Shown piece after piece: positions 25,422 through 33,820 of a DNA stretch of 64,000 bases. This DNA comes from G963668185 sp963668185. Its GTDB lineage: Bacteria; Chloroflexota; Dehalococcoidia; Lucifugimonadales; G963668185. The stretch is from the NCBI GenBank assembly GCA_963668185.1, contig OY764162.1, positions 2,666,001 to 2,730,000 of the forward strand. The letters are read 5' to 3'. The notes beneath the pieces were generated by a model. That model was not told the DNA's origin, ran no database searches, and worked only from the letters and a program-made list of their open reading frames with translations. The translations under genes and the position numbers were made by a program. Position 1 is the stretch's first letter. Each line of letters opens with the position of its first letter.

Positions 25422-27101
25422 TCACGCCAGCATGTACCGCCGGTTGAGCGGCACTTCCGTCACGGCCTGCGACGTTACCGCCTCGCCGTCCACCGTCACC
25501 ACTCGCTCCTTCGAGTCCACGCGCACCGCCGGGTAGCGCCGGTTGCGGACCATGTCATCGCGCGTCACGCCTCGAACGCCGCGCACGGCCAGCAGCCTCC
25601 GCGCCGTCCGCAAACGCCGCGCCAACCCAAGCCCCAGCGACGCCTCCGACACGAACAACGCGCTCAGCGACGGCGCGGCCTCGCCCGACCCGCCGAACTG
25701 CGGCCCGTACGCCACCGGCTCCGCTCCGCCAACGCTAGCATTGCCCTCGCCCAGCGGCGCCCACGCGGTGAAGCCGCCCTTGATTACCTGCTCCGGCTTG
25801 ATGCCGAAGAACTCCGGTCGCCACAGCACAATGTCCGCCATCTTGCCCGCCGCTATCGACCCCACGTAGTCCGATATCCCGTGCGCGATTGCCGGGTTGA
25901 TCGTGTACTTGGCGATGTACCGCAACACCCGCTCGTTGTCGTGCGCGTCCCTGTTCTCGTCCGCCTCCGCCTTCATCTTGTGTGCAAGCTGCCACGTCCG
26001 GCAGATCACCTCGCCGATGCGTCCCATCCCCTGCGAGTCCGAGTTGATGATCGGGATCGCCCCCATGTCGTGCAGCGCGTCCTCCGCCGCCATCGTCTCG
26101 CGCCGCAGCCTGTCGTCCAGCGCCGCCGCTTCCGCCGGGTCGTGCCTCCGCACGCCGTGGATGAGCGCCGTCATCGCGAAGTGCTCCCCGTGCGCGCCCA
26201 CCGTGTACGGTATCGTTGGCGTCGTCGACGATGGGACGATGTTCCGCACGCCCGCCAGTTCCAGCACGTCCGGCGCGTGCCCGCCGCCCGCGCCCTCCAC
26301 GTGGTACGCGTGCACGGTCCGACCGGCGATCGCGTCCACCGTCTCGTCCACGCGCGCCGACTCCTGCAGGCCGTCCGTGTGCAGCGCGACAGACACGTCG
26401 TGCGCGTCCGCAACCTTCAGGCACGCGTCGATCACGTCCGGGTACGCGCCCGTGTCCTCGTGCACCTTGAACCCGCAGGCCCCCGCCTCCAGGCTCTCTA
26501 GCATCGGCGCAGGATGCGTCGCGCTGCCCAGCCCTTGCAGCCCCACGTTGACCGGCATCCGCTCCAATGCCTCGAACGTCCTGTGGATCTTGAACTGCGC
26601 GTTCTGCGACAGCCCGCCCCCTATCAGCGTGGTCATCCCGCTCGACACCGCCACCGGAATGAGCTTCGGCGTCACCAGGTGCACGTGGCTGTCCACGCCG
26701 CCCGGCGTCGCGATGAGTCCCGCGCCGAACCGGACCAGCGTGTTCGTCCCGATCTCCAGGTCCACGCCGTCCATGATGTTCGGATTGCCGGCCCTGCCCA
26801 CGCCCGTAATCAGCCCGTCCTTTATCCCGATGTCGCCCTTCATCACGCCCAGCAGCGGATCGATGATCAAGACGCCCGGGATCACGGTGTCGAGTTCGCT
26901 GTCGCCCGGCCTGCCGTGCCCCATCATCATCCCGGCCCGCACGTTCTTCCCCCAGCCGTACACAAGCTCGTTCCCGTACTCCGCCAGATCCCGCTCCACC
27001 TCCACGATCAGGTTCGTATCGCCCAAACGCACCCTGTCCCCGGTCGTAGGGCCGTACTCCCGCGCATAGGTCTCTCTGTCGATCTCGTGAGCCAGCGTCA
27101 C
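25422..27101 (-). CDS. ureC: urease alpha subunit-like amidohydrolase (divergent UreC)
   Basis: 559 aa (Klebsiella UreC 567). GTG start at 27101 right after a GGAGG. Nickel ligands and catalytic residues are kept: His139 and His141 (SHVH), Lys212 for carbamylation (GFKVHED), His214, His241 (VALHTD), His267 (AYHVEG), His315 (LIHG, matching K. aerogenes His320), Arg333 and Asp355 (NSDSQGMGR). Differences: the flap Cys (Cys319) is Ile314 and the next His is Gly; the Trp of HEDWG is Thr; and the GGGTGPAAGTN...PW loop is about 10 residues shorter (GGGLSQNAQF). It may therefore act on urea or on a related amide. No ureDEFG maturation genes are in the window. Confidence 0.85.
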   Translation of the reverse strand: MTLAHEIDRETYAREYGPTTGDRVRLGDTNLIVEVERDLAEYGNELVYGWGKNVRAGMMMGHGRPGDSELDTVIPGVLIIDPLLGVMKGDIGIKDGLITGVGRAGNPNIMDGVDLEIGTNTLVRFGAGLIATPGGVDSHVHLVTPKLIPVAVSSGMTTLIGGGLSQNAQFKIHRTFEALERMPVNVGLQGLGSATHPAPMLESLEAGACGFKVHEDTGAYPDVIDACLKVADAHDVSVALHTDGLQESARVDETVDAIAGRTVHAYHVEGAGGGHAPDVLELAGVRNIVPSSTTPTIPYTVGAHGEHFAMTALIHGVRRHDPAEAAALDDRLRRETMAAEDALHDMGAIPIINSDSQGMGRIGEVICRTWQLAHKMKAEADENRDAHDNERVLRYIAKYTINPAIAHGISDYVGSIAAGKMADIVLWRPEFFGIKPEQVIKGGFTAWAPLGEGNASVGGAEPVAYGPQFGGSGEAAPSLSALFVSEASLGLGLARRLRTARRLLAVRGVRGVTRDDMVRNRRYPAVRVDSKERVVTVDGEAVTSQAVTEVPLNRRYMLA

Positions 27102-27112
27102 TCCTCCTTCCT

Positions 27113-27152
27113 TTGGCCCCTTCTCCCCTACGCGGGAGAAGGCCGGGATGAG
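27113..27152. repeat. palindromic repeat between ureB and ureC
   Basis: ccccttctcccctacgcggg and its complement-like gagaaggccgggatgagggg form a hairpin related to the cttccccagtctgctgggg family. It overlaps the last codons of ureB (SPSSRPSPA), so it probably altered the C-terminus of that subunit. Confidence 0.5.
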
Positions 27153-27526
27153 GGGGAAACGTCCTCGTGCAGAAACCCCGCCTCTATCGCCCGCTCCACC
27201 GCAGCATCAGCGTCCGCCTCATCGAGCGCTCCGTTAACAAGCCCGTGGAACCCGTGCACGCGCCGCGCCCCGCCGACATCCACCAGCCGCACCCGCTTCC
27301 GCTCGCCAGGCTCCCAGCGAACAGCCGCACCCGCCGGTACATCGAGCCGCCTGCCGTACGCCGCTCTGCGGTCGAACCGCAGCAGCCGGTTCGCCTCGAA
27401 GAAGTGGTAATGCGAAGTCACCGAAACCGCGTGTCCGGACGTGTTCTCCACCTCGATCGACACCGCCTCGCGCCCCGCGTTGCACAGGACCGTGCCCTCT
27501 CTGGTGAACACCTCTCCAGGCCTCAT
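27128..27526 (-). CDS. ureB: urease beta subunit-like protein
   Basis: 132 aa. ATG 27526, 4 bp after the stop of the PaREP1-like gene. UreB pattern throughout: MRPGEVFTREG, VENTSGHAVSVTSHYHFFE (the SHYHF histidines), RFDRRAAYGRRLDVPAG and AVRWEPGERKRV. About 30 residues longer than usual at the C-terminus, where the reading frame runs into a palindromic repeat. It forms part of the urease (alpha-beta-gamma)3 trimer. Confidence 0.88.
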   Translation of the reverse strand: MRPGEVFTREGTVLCNAGREAVSIEVENTSGHAVSVTSHYHFFEANRLLRFDRRAAYGRRLDVPAGAAVRWEPGERKRVRLVDVGGARRVHGFHGLVNGALDEADADAAVERAIEAGFLHEDVSPSSRPSPA

Positions 27527-27530
27527 GCCC

Positions 27531-27896
27531 TCATCCTTCCTGAGCTATGGAGAGAATCTTTTCGATGAAGTCCTCCACCGATGGACGGGAGAACTGCAAC
27601 TCTTCAAGTTCCATGAAACCGTGATAGAAGTTGGCGTGAAACTTCTCCGCGACGGCGAATCCGTCCCGTATGGAGTTGTCGCCGTATTCGATGCTGAGAT
27701 CCCCCGCCGCCTTGCGCAGGGTGGCGTGAGTCCCGCACGGCCAGCCGCGCTGCCTGGCGACGGTTATCAGGGCCTGTGAAGCGGCGCCCCAGAGCTTCTC
27801 AGAACCCTGCATGTACTCTCCCACGGAAAACTCATGGTTCGCCCTTTCCAGAAATTCCCGCGCAGTTTCCGCGTGCTGCTCTACAGACATCACCAT
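27531..27896 (-). CDS. PaREP1/HEPN-like small protein, copy 2, inside the urease operon
   Basis: 121 aa. ATG 27896 with GAGGGGG 6 bases upstream. Paralog of 23802-24176; shared ETAREFLERANHEFSVG, EKLWGAASQALI, GTHATLRKAAGDL and FAVAEKFHANFYHGFMELEE. It sits between ureA (21-bp gap) and ureB (4-bp gap), in the same direction and with operon-like spacing, so it is expressed with the urease subunits. Role unknown; PaREP1 proteins are uncharacterised helical proteins, and HEPN relatives include RNases and toxins. Confidence 0.75.
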   Translation of the reverse strand: MVMSVEQHAETAREFLERANHEFSVGEYMQGSEKLWGAASQALITVARQRGWPCGTHATLRKAAGDLSIEYGDNSIRDGFAVAEKFHANFYHGFMELEELQFSRPSVEDFIEKILSIAQEG

Positions 27897-27917
27897 GATA
27901 TGCCCCCTCGCTTTGCA

Positions 27918-28220
27918 CTACCGGATCGGATTGTCGATCACCACCAGCTTGTTCCCATCCGCGAAGTTCACCTCCAGCCGGATGCTGCTCACAAGCGACT
28001 CCACCCCATCCATCACGTCGTCCTTGGAAAGAATGCCCACCCCGCGCGTCTCGATCTCCTCGTAGCTCAGGCCCGCTCGCCCGTCCTCCAGCAGTTCGTC
28101 GCTGATAAGCGCCACCGCCTCAGGGTGGTTCAGCTTCAATCCCCGCGCTCTCCGACGACGCGCCATCTCCGCCACCGTGAAAATCGTAAGCCGGTCCATC
28201 TCCTTCGGCGTCAGCCGCAT
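27918..28220 (-). CDS. ureA: urease gamma subunit
   Basis: 100 aa, the normal length. ATG 28220 with AAGGAG 6 bases upstream. UreA signature: LTPKEMDRLTIFTVAEMARRR, ARGLKLNHPEAVALISDELLE, ILSKDDVMDGVESLV, EVNFADGNKLVVIDNPI. First gene of the ureA - PaREP1 - ureB - ureC - enolase order on the minus strand. Confidence 0.92.
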   Translation of the reverse strand: MRLTPKEMDRLTIFTVAEMARRRRARGLKLNHPEAVALISDELLEDGRAGLSYEEIETRGVGILSKDDVMDGVESLVSSIRLEVNFADGNKLVVIDNPIR

Positions 28221-28353
28221 CTGTCGCTCCTTGCGCCTGGATTCCGGGCGAACCTGCCTTGACTCCCCCGAATAGGAGGAGATACAATCCTCTCAGGAAT
28301 ATTCCCTAGTGTCCGTCTTCAGGGGCGCACTCTAGGTTAGTATATCCACTGTA

Positions 28354-28383
28354 AAGCGGGGCGTTCGCAAGAGCGCCCCGCTT
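28354..28383. terminator. perfect hairpin, possible terminator or repeat end
   Basis: AAGCGGGGCG (28354-28363), 10-base loop, CGCCCCGCTT (28374-28383). There is no clear T-tract. It sits exactly where the truncated NYN gene loses similarity. The remaining sequence from 28221 to 28353 upstream of ureA shows no gene. Confidence 0.5.
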
Positions 28384-28389
28384 CTCCTT

Positions 28390-28827
28390 AGGACCTATTA
28401 TTACCACTGCCTGCCGTATCACGGCAATCCTCCCACGGAGGACGAGCGCAAACGGTATTCGACGCAGAGAAGGTTCTTTGACTCCTTGGAGCGCCTACCC
28501 CGCTACAAGGTCAGACTGGGTCGGCTTGCGCGCCGCGTTGGCAAAGATGGAAGGCCGAGGTACTCGCAGAAGCGAGTCGACATCCTGCTGGGCGTGGACA
28601 TGGTGCAGCTAGCTGCCAAGCAGGCGATTCAAGAAGCGGTGTTGCTGGCTGGAGACAGCGATTTCATCCCCGCCGTCGCCGCGGCCCAGTCCGAGGGCGT
28701 GGTGATCAGGCTGTTTCACGGACGACGCCCGCACAACGACCTGTGGCAAGTGGCTGACGAGAGGACTCAGATCACTCAAGACTTGATACAGTCGGTCTTG
28801 CTGGATCTCGCAACTTCGCAGGACTGA
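28390..28827 (+). pseudogene. 5'-truncated NYN-domain (PIN-like nuclease) gene
   Basis: The NYN core is readable in one frame from about 28390: RTYYYHCLPYHGNPP, RRFFDSLERLPRYKVRLGRL, then KRVDILLGVDMVQLA with acidic residues and LLAGDSDFIPAV. The N-terminal strand with the first catalytic Asp (FIDGxN-type) is missing: the frame hits a stop at about 28336, has no plausible start codon before the ATG-less TYYYH part, and begins right after a perfect hairpin. An internal GTG/TTG start near 28486 would remove still more of the fold. Probably inactive. Confidence 0.7.
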
Positions 28828-28833
28828 GCGCCC

Positions 28834-29847
28834 CTACACATCCGCCACCAGCACCCACATCGGCGCCGCGCCCGCCGCGTACGTCTCCACGTGCGCGAGG
28901 CCGCCCGTATCCTGGTCGATCTCGTACACCGCTAGGTTCCCCGACTCCAGCCCCGACGCGTACAGGAAGCGCCCGTCCGGGTCCAGGCTGAACGCTCGCG
29001 GCACCGGCTCCGTCGGCACGATCGCCGTGCGCGTCAGCTGCCCCCAGTGCTCGTCCACCGCGAAGCACGCGATGCTGTTGTGGCCCCGGTTCGGCGCATA
29101 CAGGAACCTGCCAGTGGACGCGATCTGTATCTGTGCGCACGTATTCTCGCCCTGATATCCGCGCGGCAGCGTCGATACCGTACGCATGGGACTGAGCAAC
29201 CCGTCGTAGATGCTCATCTCGTACGAGGTCACGCTGCTCCCCTGCTCGTTCGAGAAGTAGAACACGTTCATTCGCGGATGGATGCAGAAGTGCCTCGGCC
29301 CCGCGTTCGGTTCAGGGGACAACTCCGGCTGAGTGTTCGGCGTCAGCCGCCCGGACTCCTGGTCGAACCCGTACTGCAATATCAGGTTCGGCCCAACGTC
29401 CCCCGCGATGTGCGGCACGAACGCGTACTGGTTAGCTGGGTCGGTCTGGATCGAGTGCGCCCCCTCGTACGTCTCGATCTGCTGCACCGGCTCGGCCCCG
29501 CCTTCGCCGTCCAGCCGGTGCACCGTGACCATCCCCGCGAAGTAGTACGCGCCCATCAGGAACCGGCCTCGCTGGTCCGTCGCCAGGTAGCACGGGTCCG
29601 ACGGCAACTCAATCGTGCCCACCGGCGTGAGACCCCCGCTCGCCGCGTCGATCCTATAGCTCGCCAGCCTGTTGTTCCCGCGCAGCCCCGCGTAGAGAAA
29701 CTCCCGCCGCGGGTCGATGGCCAGCGGTGCCGGCCCGTCATTCGCGGCGGTGTCTCCGATCTTTGTCAGTCTCCCCGAGCCGCGGTCCGCCTCGTACGCC
29801 GCGATCCGGTTCTCGTCTTGAAGGGCCACGTAAACAAGTCTTGCCAT
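28834..29847 (-). CDS. lactonase-family beta-propeller (6-phosphogluconolactonase-like, PF10282 type)
   Basis: 337 aa. ATG 29847 preferred over 29853 because the GGAGG site is then 8 rather than 2 bases away. Seven-bladed lactonase pattern: IAAYEADRGSGRLTKIG, LAIDPRREFLYAG, ASGGLTPVG, CYLATDQRGRFLMGAYY, RHFCIHPRMNVFYFSNE, IQIASTGRFLYAPNRGH, FSLDPDGRFLYASG. The family hydrolyses 6-phosphogluconolactone or other sugar lactones; many members have unknown substrates. No signal peptide. Divergent from the acyl-CoA synthetase. Confidence 0.85.
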   Translation of the reverse strand: MARLVYVALQDENRIAAYEADRGSGRLTKIGDTAANDGPAPLAIDPRREFLYAGLRGNNRLASYRIDAASGGLTPVGTIELPSDPCYLATDQRGRFLMGAYYFAGMVTVHRLDGEGGAEPVQQIETYEGAHSIQTDPANQYAFVPHIAGDVGPNLILQYGFDQESGRLTPNTQPELSPEPNAGPRHFCIHPRMNVFYFSNEQGSSVTSYEMSIYDGLLSPMRTVSTLPRGYQGENTCAQIQIASTGRFLYAPNRGHNSIACFAVDEHWGQLTRTAIVPTEPVPRAFSLDPDGRFLYASGLESGNLAVYEIDQDTGGLAHVETYAAGAAPMWVLVADV

Positions 29848-29940
29848 GCCCATTGCCTCCGGTATCTGTCGATTTATTGCCGCCGGTCATTGTATGTTAT
29901 CGGCTGAGCCGCGCCCTGCGGCAACCCATGGAGGTAGGCC

Positions 29941-31548
29941 ATGTCAGCCACCGTATCGTTCGAACCGCTCAGCCCGCTGTCGCTCCTGGAGAGAAGCGCC
30001 GCCGTTTACCCGGACAAGACCGCCATCGTCCACGGCGACAGACGTTACACGTACGCCCAGTTCCACGAGCGCGTCTGCCGCCTGTCGTCCGCTCTCAGGA
30101 AAGCCGGGGTAGGGAAGGGCGATCGCGTCGCCTTCCTCGTCCCCAACCTTCCCGCCATGCTCGAAGGCCACTTCGGCCCCCTGCGCGCGGGCGCGATCCT
30201 CGTCGCCATCAACATCCGCCTGTCCGCCCGCGAGATCGCGTACATCATCAACCACTCCGGCGCGAAGGTACTCGTGTTCGACACCGAGTTCGCTCCTGTC
30301 GTCCGCCAGGTCCGCCCCGACGTTCCCGGCGTAGACCTGTTCGTGCACGTCAACGATGGCGCTGGCATGGCGGACGATATCCCCGGCCCCGACTACGAGT
30401 CGTTCCTGGCGTCCGGCTCGCCCTCGGACCCGAAAGTCCCGCTCGACTCGGAACTGGACACCATCGCGATCAACTACACGTCCGGCACCACAGGAATGCC
30501 CAAGGGCGTCATGTACCACGCCAGGGGCGCGTACCTCGCCGCCATCAGCGAGGCGCTGGAGATGGGCATAACATGGCGCAGCACATACCTCTGGACGCTG
30601 CCCATGTTCCACTGCAACGGCTGGTGCTTCACGTGGGGCGTGGCCGCCGTTGCCGGCACGAACGTCTGCCTGCGCCGCATCGACCCGGACTCGATCTTCG
30701 ACCTCATCGAGTCCGAAGGCGTCACCCACATGTGCGGCGCACCGACGGTCCTTACCATGATGTACTCCTCGCCGTCCGCGGAGGGCCGCGATCTGTCCGG
30801 CCTCTTCATAGTCACCGCCGGCGCGCCTCCCGCCCCCCACGTCATCCGCACCATCGAGGGTATGGGCGCGACCATACAGCACGCATACGGCCTTACCGAG
30901 ACGTACGGCCCGCACACGCTCTGCGCCGACCAGCCCGGCTGGGACGAGCTTTCCGTCGACGAGCGCGCGAGGCTCAAGTCGCGGCAGGGCGTGCCATACC
31001 TGATGGCCGACCCCGGCCTGCGCGTGGTTGACAGCCACATGAACGACGTCCCGAAGGACGCCGAGACCATGGGCGAGGTCATCATGCGCGGCAACAACGT
31101 CATGTCCGGCTACTTCGACGACGCCTCCGCCTCCGAGAAGGCGTTCGAAGGCGGCTGGTTCCACTCCGGCGACCTCGGCGTCTGGCACCCCGACGGCTAC
31201 ATCGAGCTGAGGGACAGGGCAAAGGACGTCATAATCTCAGGCGGCGAGAACATCTCCACCCAGGAGGTCGAACGCGTCGTCATGGACCACCCCGCCGTCC
31301 TCGAGGTAAGCGTCGTCGGCGTCCCCGACGATCGGTGGGGCGAGACCCCCAAGGCGTTCGTCGTCAAGAAGCCCGACGCCGAAGTGACCGAGCAGGACAT
31401 CATCGACTTCTGCCGCGCCAACCTCGCCCGCTTCAAAGCCCCCAGGTACGTCGAGTTCGGCGATCTCCCCAAGACCGCCACCGGCAAGATCCAGAAGTTC
31501 GTCCTACGCGAACGCGAATGGGCCGGCCGCGAAAAACGCATCCAGTAA
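29941..31548 (+). CDS. AMP-dependent acyl-CoA synthetase
   Basis: 535 aa. ATG 29941 with GGAGG 6 bases upstream. Adenylate-forming signatures in order: the P-loop YTSGTTGMPKGVMYHARG near 180, the A5-type AYGLTETYGPH near 315, HSGDLGVWHPDGYIELRDR near 408 and the GGENIS hinge, and the catalytic Lys in PKTATGKIQKF near 518. It activates a carboxylic acid with ATP and transfers it to CoA. Similar to medium/long-chain fatty acyl-CoA ligases; substrate not predictable. Confidence 0.9.
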   Translation: MSATVSFEPLSPLSLLERSAAVYPDKTAIVHGDRRYTYAQFHERVCRLSSALRKAGVGKGDRVAFLVPNLPAMLEGHFGPLRAGAILVAINIRLSAREIAYIINHSGAKVLVFDTEFAPVVRQVRPDVPGVDLFVHVNDGAGMADDIPGPDYESFLASGSPSDPKVPLDSELDTIAINYTSGTTGMPKGVMYHARGAYLAAISEALEMGITWRSTYLWTLPMFHCNGWCFTWGVAAVAGTNVCLRRIDPDSIFDLIESEGVTHMCGAPTVLTMMYSSPSAEGRDLSGLFIVTAGAPPAPHVIRTIEGMGATIQHAYGLTETYGPHTLCADQPGWDELSVDERARLKSRQGVPYLMADPGLRVVDSHMNDVPKDAETMGEVIMRGNNVMSGYFDDASASEKAFEGGWFHSGDLGVWHPDGYIELRDRAKDVIISGGENISTQEVERVVMDHPAVLEVSVVGVPDDRWGETPKAFVVKKPDAEVTEQDIIDFCRANLARFKAPRYVEFGDLPKTATGKIQKFVLREREWAGREKRIQ

Positions 31549-31570
31549 CCGACCCGGCCGAAACACGCGT

Positions 31571-31595
31571 GTAGGGGCGGTTCGTGAACCGCCCT
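31571..31595. repeat. gtaggggcggttcgtgaacc-type palindromic repeat
   Basis: ggcggttcgtgaaccgcc hairpin between convergent genes; member of the gtaggggc...gcccc family seen also at 19021, 34361-34548, 38458 and 43600. Confidence 0.6.
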
Positions 31596-31673
31596 GTGGG
31601 GTGACGGCGCCCATCCGCCCCCTTACCTCGTCTACCGCGTCGCTATCGCCATCATCTCAAGGTCGCGGCCATC

Positions 31674-33086
31674 CTACACAATAAGACTGATCGCCGCGCT
31701 CGCGATCCCTAGAAACAGCAGGAAGCCGATCACGTCCGTCACCGTCGTGACCAGCACCGCGGACGCCACCGCAGGGTCCAGCCCTACGCGCCGCAGGAAC
31801 AGCGGCACCGCCGCGCCGACGCAGCCCGCGATCACCATGTTGCCGAGCATGGCTACTCCCAGAACCAGCCCCAGTCCCAGGTTCTGCTTCCAGAGTATCG
31901 CGATCGCCGCCACCAGCATGCCCAGCCACACCCCGTGCAGCAGCCCCAGCATCGCCTCCCGCACCAGCAGCCGGCGCGCCCCGATGCCCACCAGTTCCCC
32001 AAGCGCGATCGCCCGCACGATCAGCGTCAGCGTCTGCGTGCCGCCGATGCCGCCCTGTCCCGCGACCACCGGCAGGAACGCCGCCAGCACCACCACCTGC
32101 GTCAGCGTCGACTCGAACAGCGCCACCGTTGCCGCCGCGAGAAACGTCGTCCCTAGGTTCACCGTGAGCCACGGCAGCCGCGTCCGCACCGAGTCGGACA
32201 GTGCGCCGTCCACCCTCTCGCCCGCCACGCTCGCCACCTGCTGCATCTGCCGCGTGTCCTGTTCCACCGTCGCGCCCAGCAGCGACTCCGCCAGAATCAC
32301 GCCTTCCAGCCGGCCGTCCTTGACCACCGGCACCTGTGTCAGGTTGTAGTGCCTCTCAAGCCGGGCGCACTCCTCCGCTGGCGTGTCGGACGTCACCGTC
32401 GCCACGATTGCCGAGGCGATGTCCCGAACCGGTGTCGAGCCGTCCGCGAGCGCCAGGTCCACCATGCTGACCTGCCCTGCGAGCGCGCCGCCCTCTCCGA
32501 CGGCGTACATGTGCGTGAGCTTATCCCGGTTCTCCCCGAACGCCCGCAGGCTCTCCCTCGCCGCCTCGGCCAATTCGCCCATGCCCACGGTCGGCAGCTC
32601 GGTCGACATCAGCCCGCCGGCCGTATCCGGCGAGTGGGCAAGAAGCTCGCTGGCCTCCTCAGGCTGCTCCAGCGACTCGGCCACTTTGCGGGTGGGCAGC
32701 ATCGGCAGCCGGCGCAGTGTCGCCAGCGCCTGGCTCGGATGCACTTGGCTGAGCACGAACGTGAGTAGCTGCACCCCCAGCCGCGTTCCTACACGTCCCG
32801 CCACCACCGGGTTCATCTGCCGCAGCATCCACGACACCGTGTCCGGGGTCATGACCTGCACCATGGCCTCCCGGCCGCTTCGCGGCAGCCCCGCGACGAT
32901 GCTTCCTATGTCGGCTGGATGGAGATACCGGATCCTCTCCCACGCCGAGCGCCCGTCTCCGGCGCTGAGCAGGTCCCGGACCTCGTCGGCGATGTCCTCC
33001 GCCTCTTCCAGCGAAATGGCCTGCGGCACAAAGGCCCCGGCTCCATGACCATGTTCGCCCCGAAACGTATTCTCGCTGTCGTTCAT
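31674..33086 (-). CDS. mgtE: magnesium transporter, MgtE family
   Basis: 470 aa. ATG 33086 with GGAG upstream. Domain order: N-terminal helical superhelix (about 20-150), two CBS domains (LMSTELPTVG ... VSMVDLALAD and VRDIASAIVATVTSDTPAE ... VILAESLLG, about 155-285), then five transmembrane helices from about 305. The conserved pore motif is present as FLPVVAGQGGIGGTQTL. It imports Mg2+ through the membrane, gated by cytoplasmic Mg2+ binding. Confidence 0.92.
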   Translation of the reverse strand: MNDSENTFRGEHGHGAGAFVPQAISLEEAEDIADEVRDLLSAGDGRSAWERIRYLHPADIGSIVAGLPRSGREAMVQVMTPDTVSWMLRQMNPVVAGRVGTRLGVQLLTFVLSQVHPSQALATLRRLPMLPTRKVAESLEQPEEASELLAHSPDTAGGLMSTELPTVGMGELAEAARESLRAFGENRDKLTHMYAVGEGGALAGQVSMVDLALADGSTPVRDIASAIVATVTSDTPAEECARLERHYNLTQVPVVKDGRLEGVILAESLLGATVEQDTRQMQQVASVAGERVDGALSDSVRTRLPWLTVNLGTTFLAAATVALFESTLTQVVVLAAFLPVVAGQGGIGGTQTLTLIVRAIALGELVGIGARRLLVREAMLGLLHGVWLGMLVAAIAILWKQNLGLGLVLGVAMLGNMVIAGCVGAAVPLFLRRVGLDPAVASAVLVTTVTDVIGFLLFLGIASAAISLIV

Positions 33087-33140
33087 GCTTGATCTCCGTG
33101 TAGCCTGGTTCTTCGTCGACGCTCCCCCATAAACGCAAGA

Positions 33141-33172
33141 ACGGTGCGGACCCCTTTCCGGCCCCGCACCGT
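33141..33172 (-). terminator. hairpin downstream of hsp20
   Basis: ACGGTGCGG (33141-33149) pairs perfectly with CCGCACCGT (33164-33172); it is followed on the minus strand by tcttgcgttta. Placed 30 bp after the hsp20 stop, as expected for an intrinsic terminator with a weak T-tract. Confidence 0.5.
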
Positions 33173-33201
33173 CCTATGCTCGATGAAGCCGAAGCTGCCG
33201 C

Positions 33202-33678
33202 CTAGCTTCCGCCGCCCTCCAGCGTCGGCGCGTCTCCGACCTGCACCGTCAGCTGCCTCGCGCGCTTCTCCTCCGCCTTCGGTACCGTGATCGTCAGCAC
33301 CCCGTGCTCGTATCGCGGCGCCACCTTGTCCGGCGCCACCGAGTCCGGCAGCCGCAGCGCCCGGTGGAACGACCCCGTCCTCCGCTCGCGCATGAGGTAC
33401 GTGTCGCCTTCCTCCCGGTGCGACTCGGCGGTCTCGCCCTTGATCGTCAGCACGTTGTCCTCTATCGAGACCTGGATGTCCTCCGGCGCCACTCCCGGCA
33501 TCGACGCTCGGATCACCGTGTCGTCCCCGTTCCTCGTCACGTCCAGCGGCACAGCCCACGCCTCGATCTCAGGCGTCTCCGCCGGGTTCCGCGAAGAAGT
33601 GCCCACTCTCCGCCACAGCTTGTCCATCGCGTCCTGCATCTGCCTCATGTCGCTGAACGGGTCCCATCTCTGTACCAT
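33202..33678 (-). CDS. small heat-shock protein, Hsp20/alpha-crystallin family
   Basis: 158 aa from ATG 33678. The protein opens with the usual RWDPFSDM and continues with the alpha-crystallin domain (VPLDVTRNGDDTVIRASMPGV, VSIEDNVLTIKGE, FHRALRLPDSV, YEHGVLTITVPKAEE). An in-frame GTG at 33759 has a stronger ribosome-binding site (AGGAGG, 7 bases) and would add 27 residues, part of which (RPFDKLRANG) is translated dispersed repeat. Holdase chaperone in the cytoplasm. Promoter and HspR-type operator lie upstream and the hspR gene is divergent. Confidence 0.9.
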   Translation of the reverse strand: MVQRWDPFSDMRQMQDAMDKLWRRVGTSSRNPAETPEIEAWAVPLDVTRNGDDTVIRASMPGVAPEDIQVSIEDNVLTIKGETAESHREEGDTYLMRERRTGSFHRALRLPDSVAPDKVAPRYEHGVLTITVPKAEEKRARQLTVQVGDAPTLEGGGS

Positions 33679-33722
33679 CTCCACATGTCTCCTTCTCGTC
33701 TTGACTCTTGCCGTATTAAGAC

Positions 33723-33748
33723 CGTTCGCCCTGAGCTTGTCGAAGGGC
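33723..33748. repeat. gttcgccctgagcttgtcga-type repeat in the hsp20 leader
   Basis: Copy of the dispersed family placed between the strong AGGAGG of the hsp20 leader and the start codon that gives a normal-length protein. Confidence 0.65.
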
Positions 33749-33791
33749 CTTGCCGCCACATCGCAACCTCCTGACGTGCTATACGCCTTGA

Positions 33792-33820
33792 AGTATATGG
33801 CTTGATACAGTCCGTGTCAA
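33792..33820 (-). promoter_or_regulatory. hsp20 promoter
   Basis: On the minus strand: TTGACA (33820-33815), 17-bp spacer, TATACT (33797-33792), a near-perfect housekeeping promoter pointing at hsp20. The -35 box and part of the spacer lie within the HAIR-like operator. Confidence 0.8.

Noticed and set aside
25881..26501. Plus-strand Arg/His/Val-rich ORF opposite ureC
   Set aside because: Complement of the ureC reading frame with no family features.
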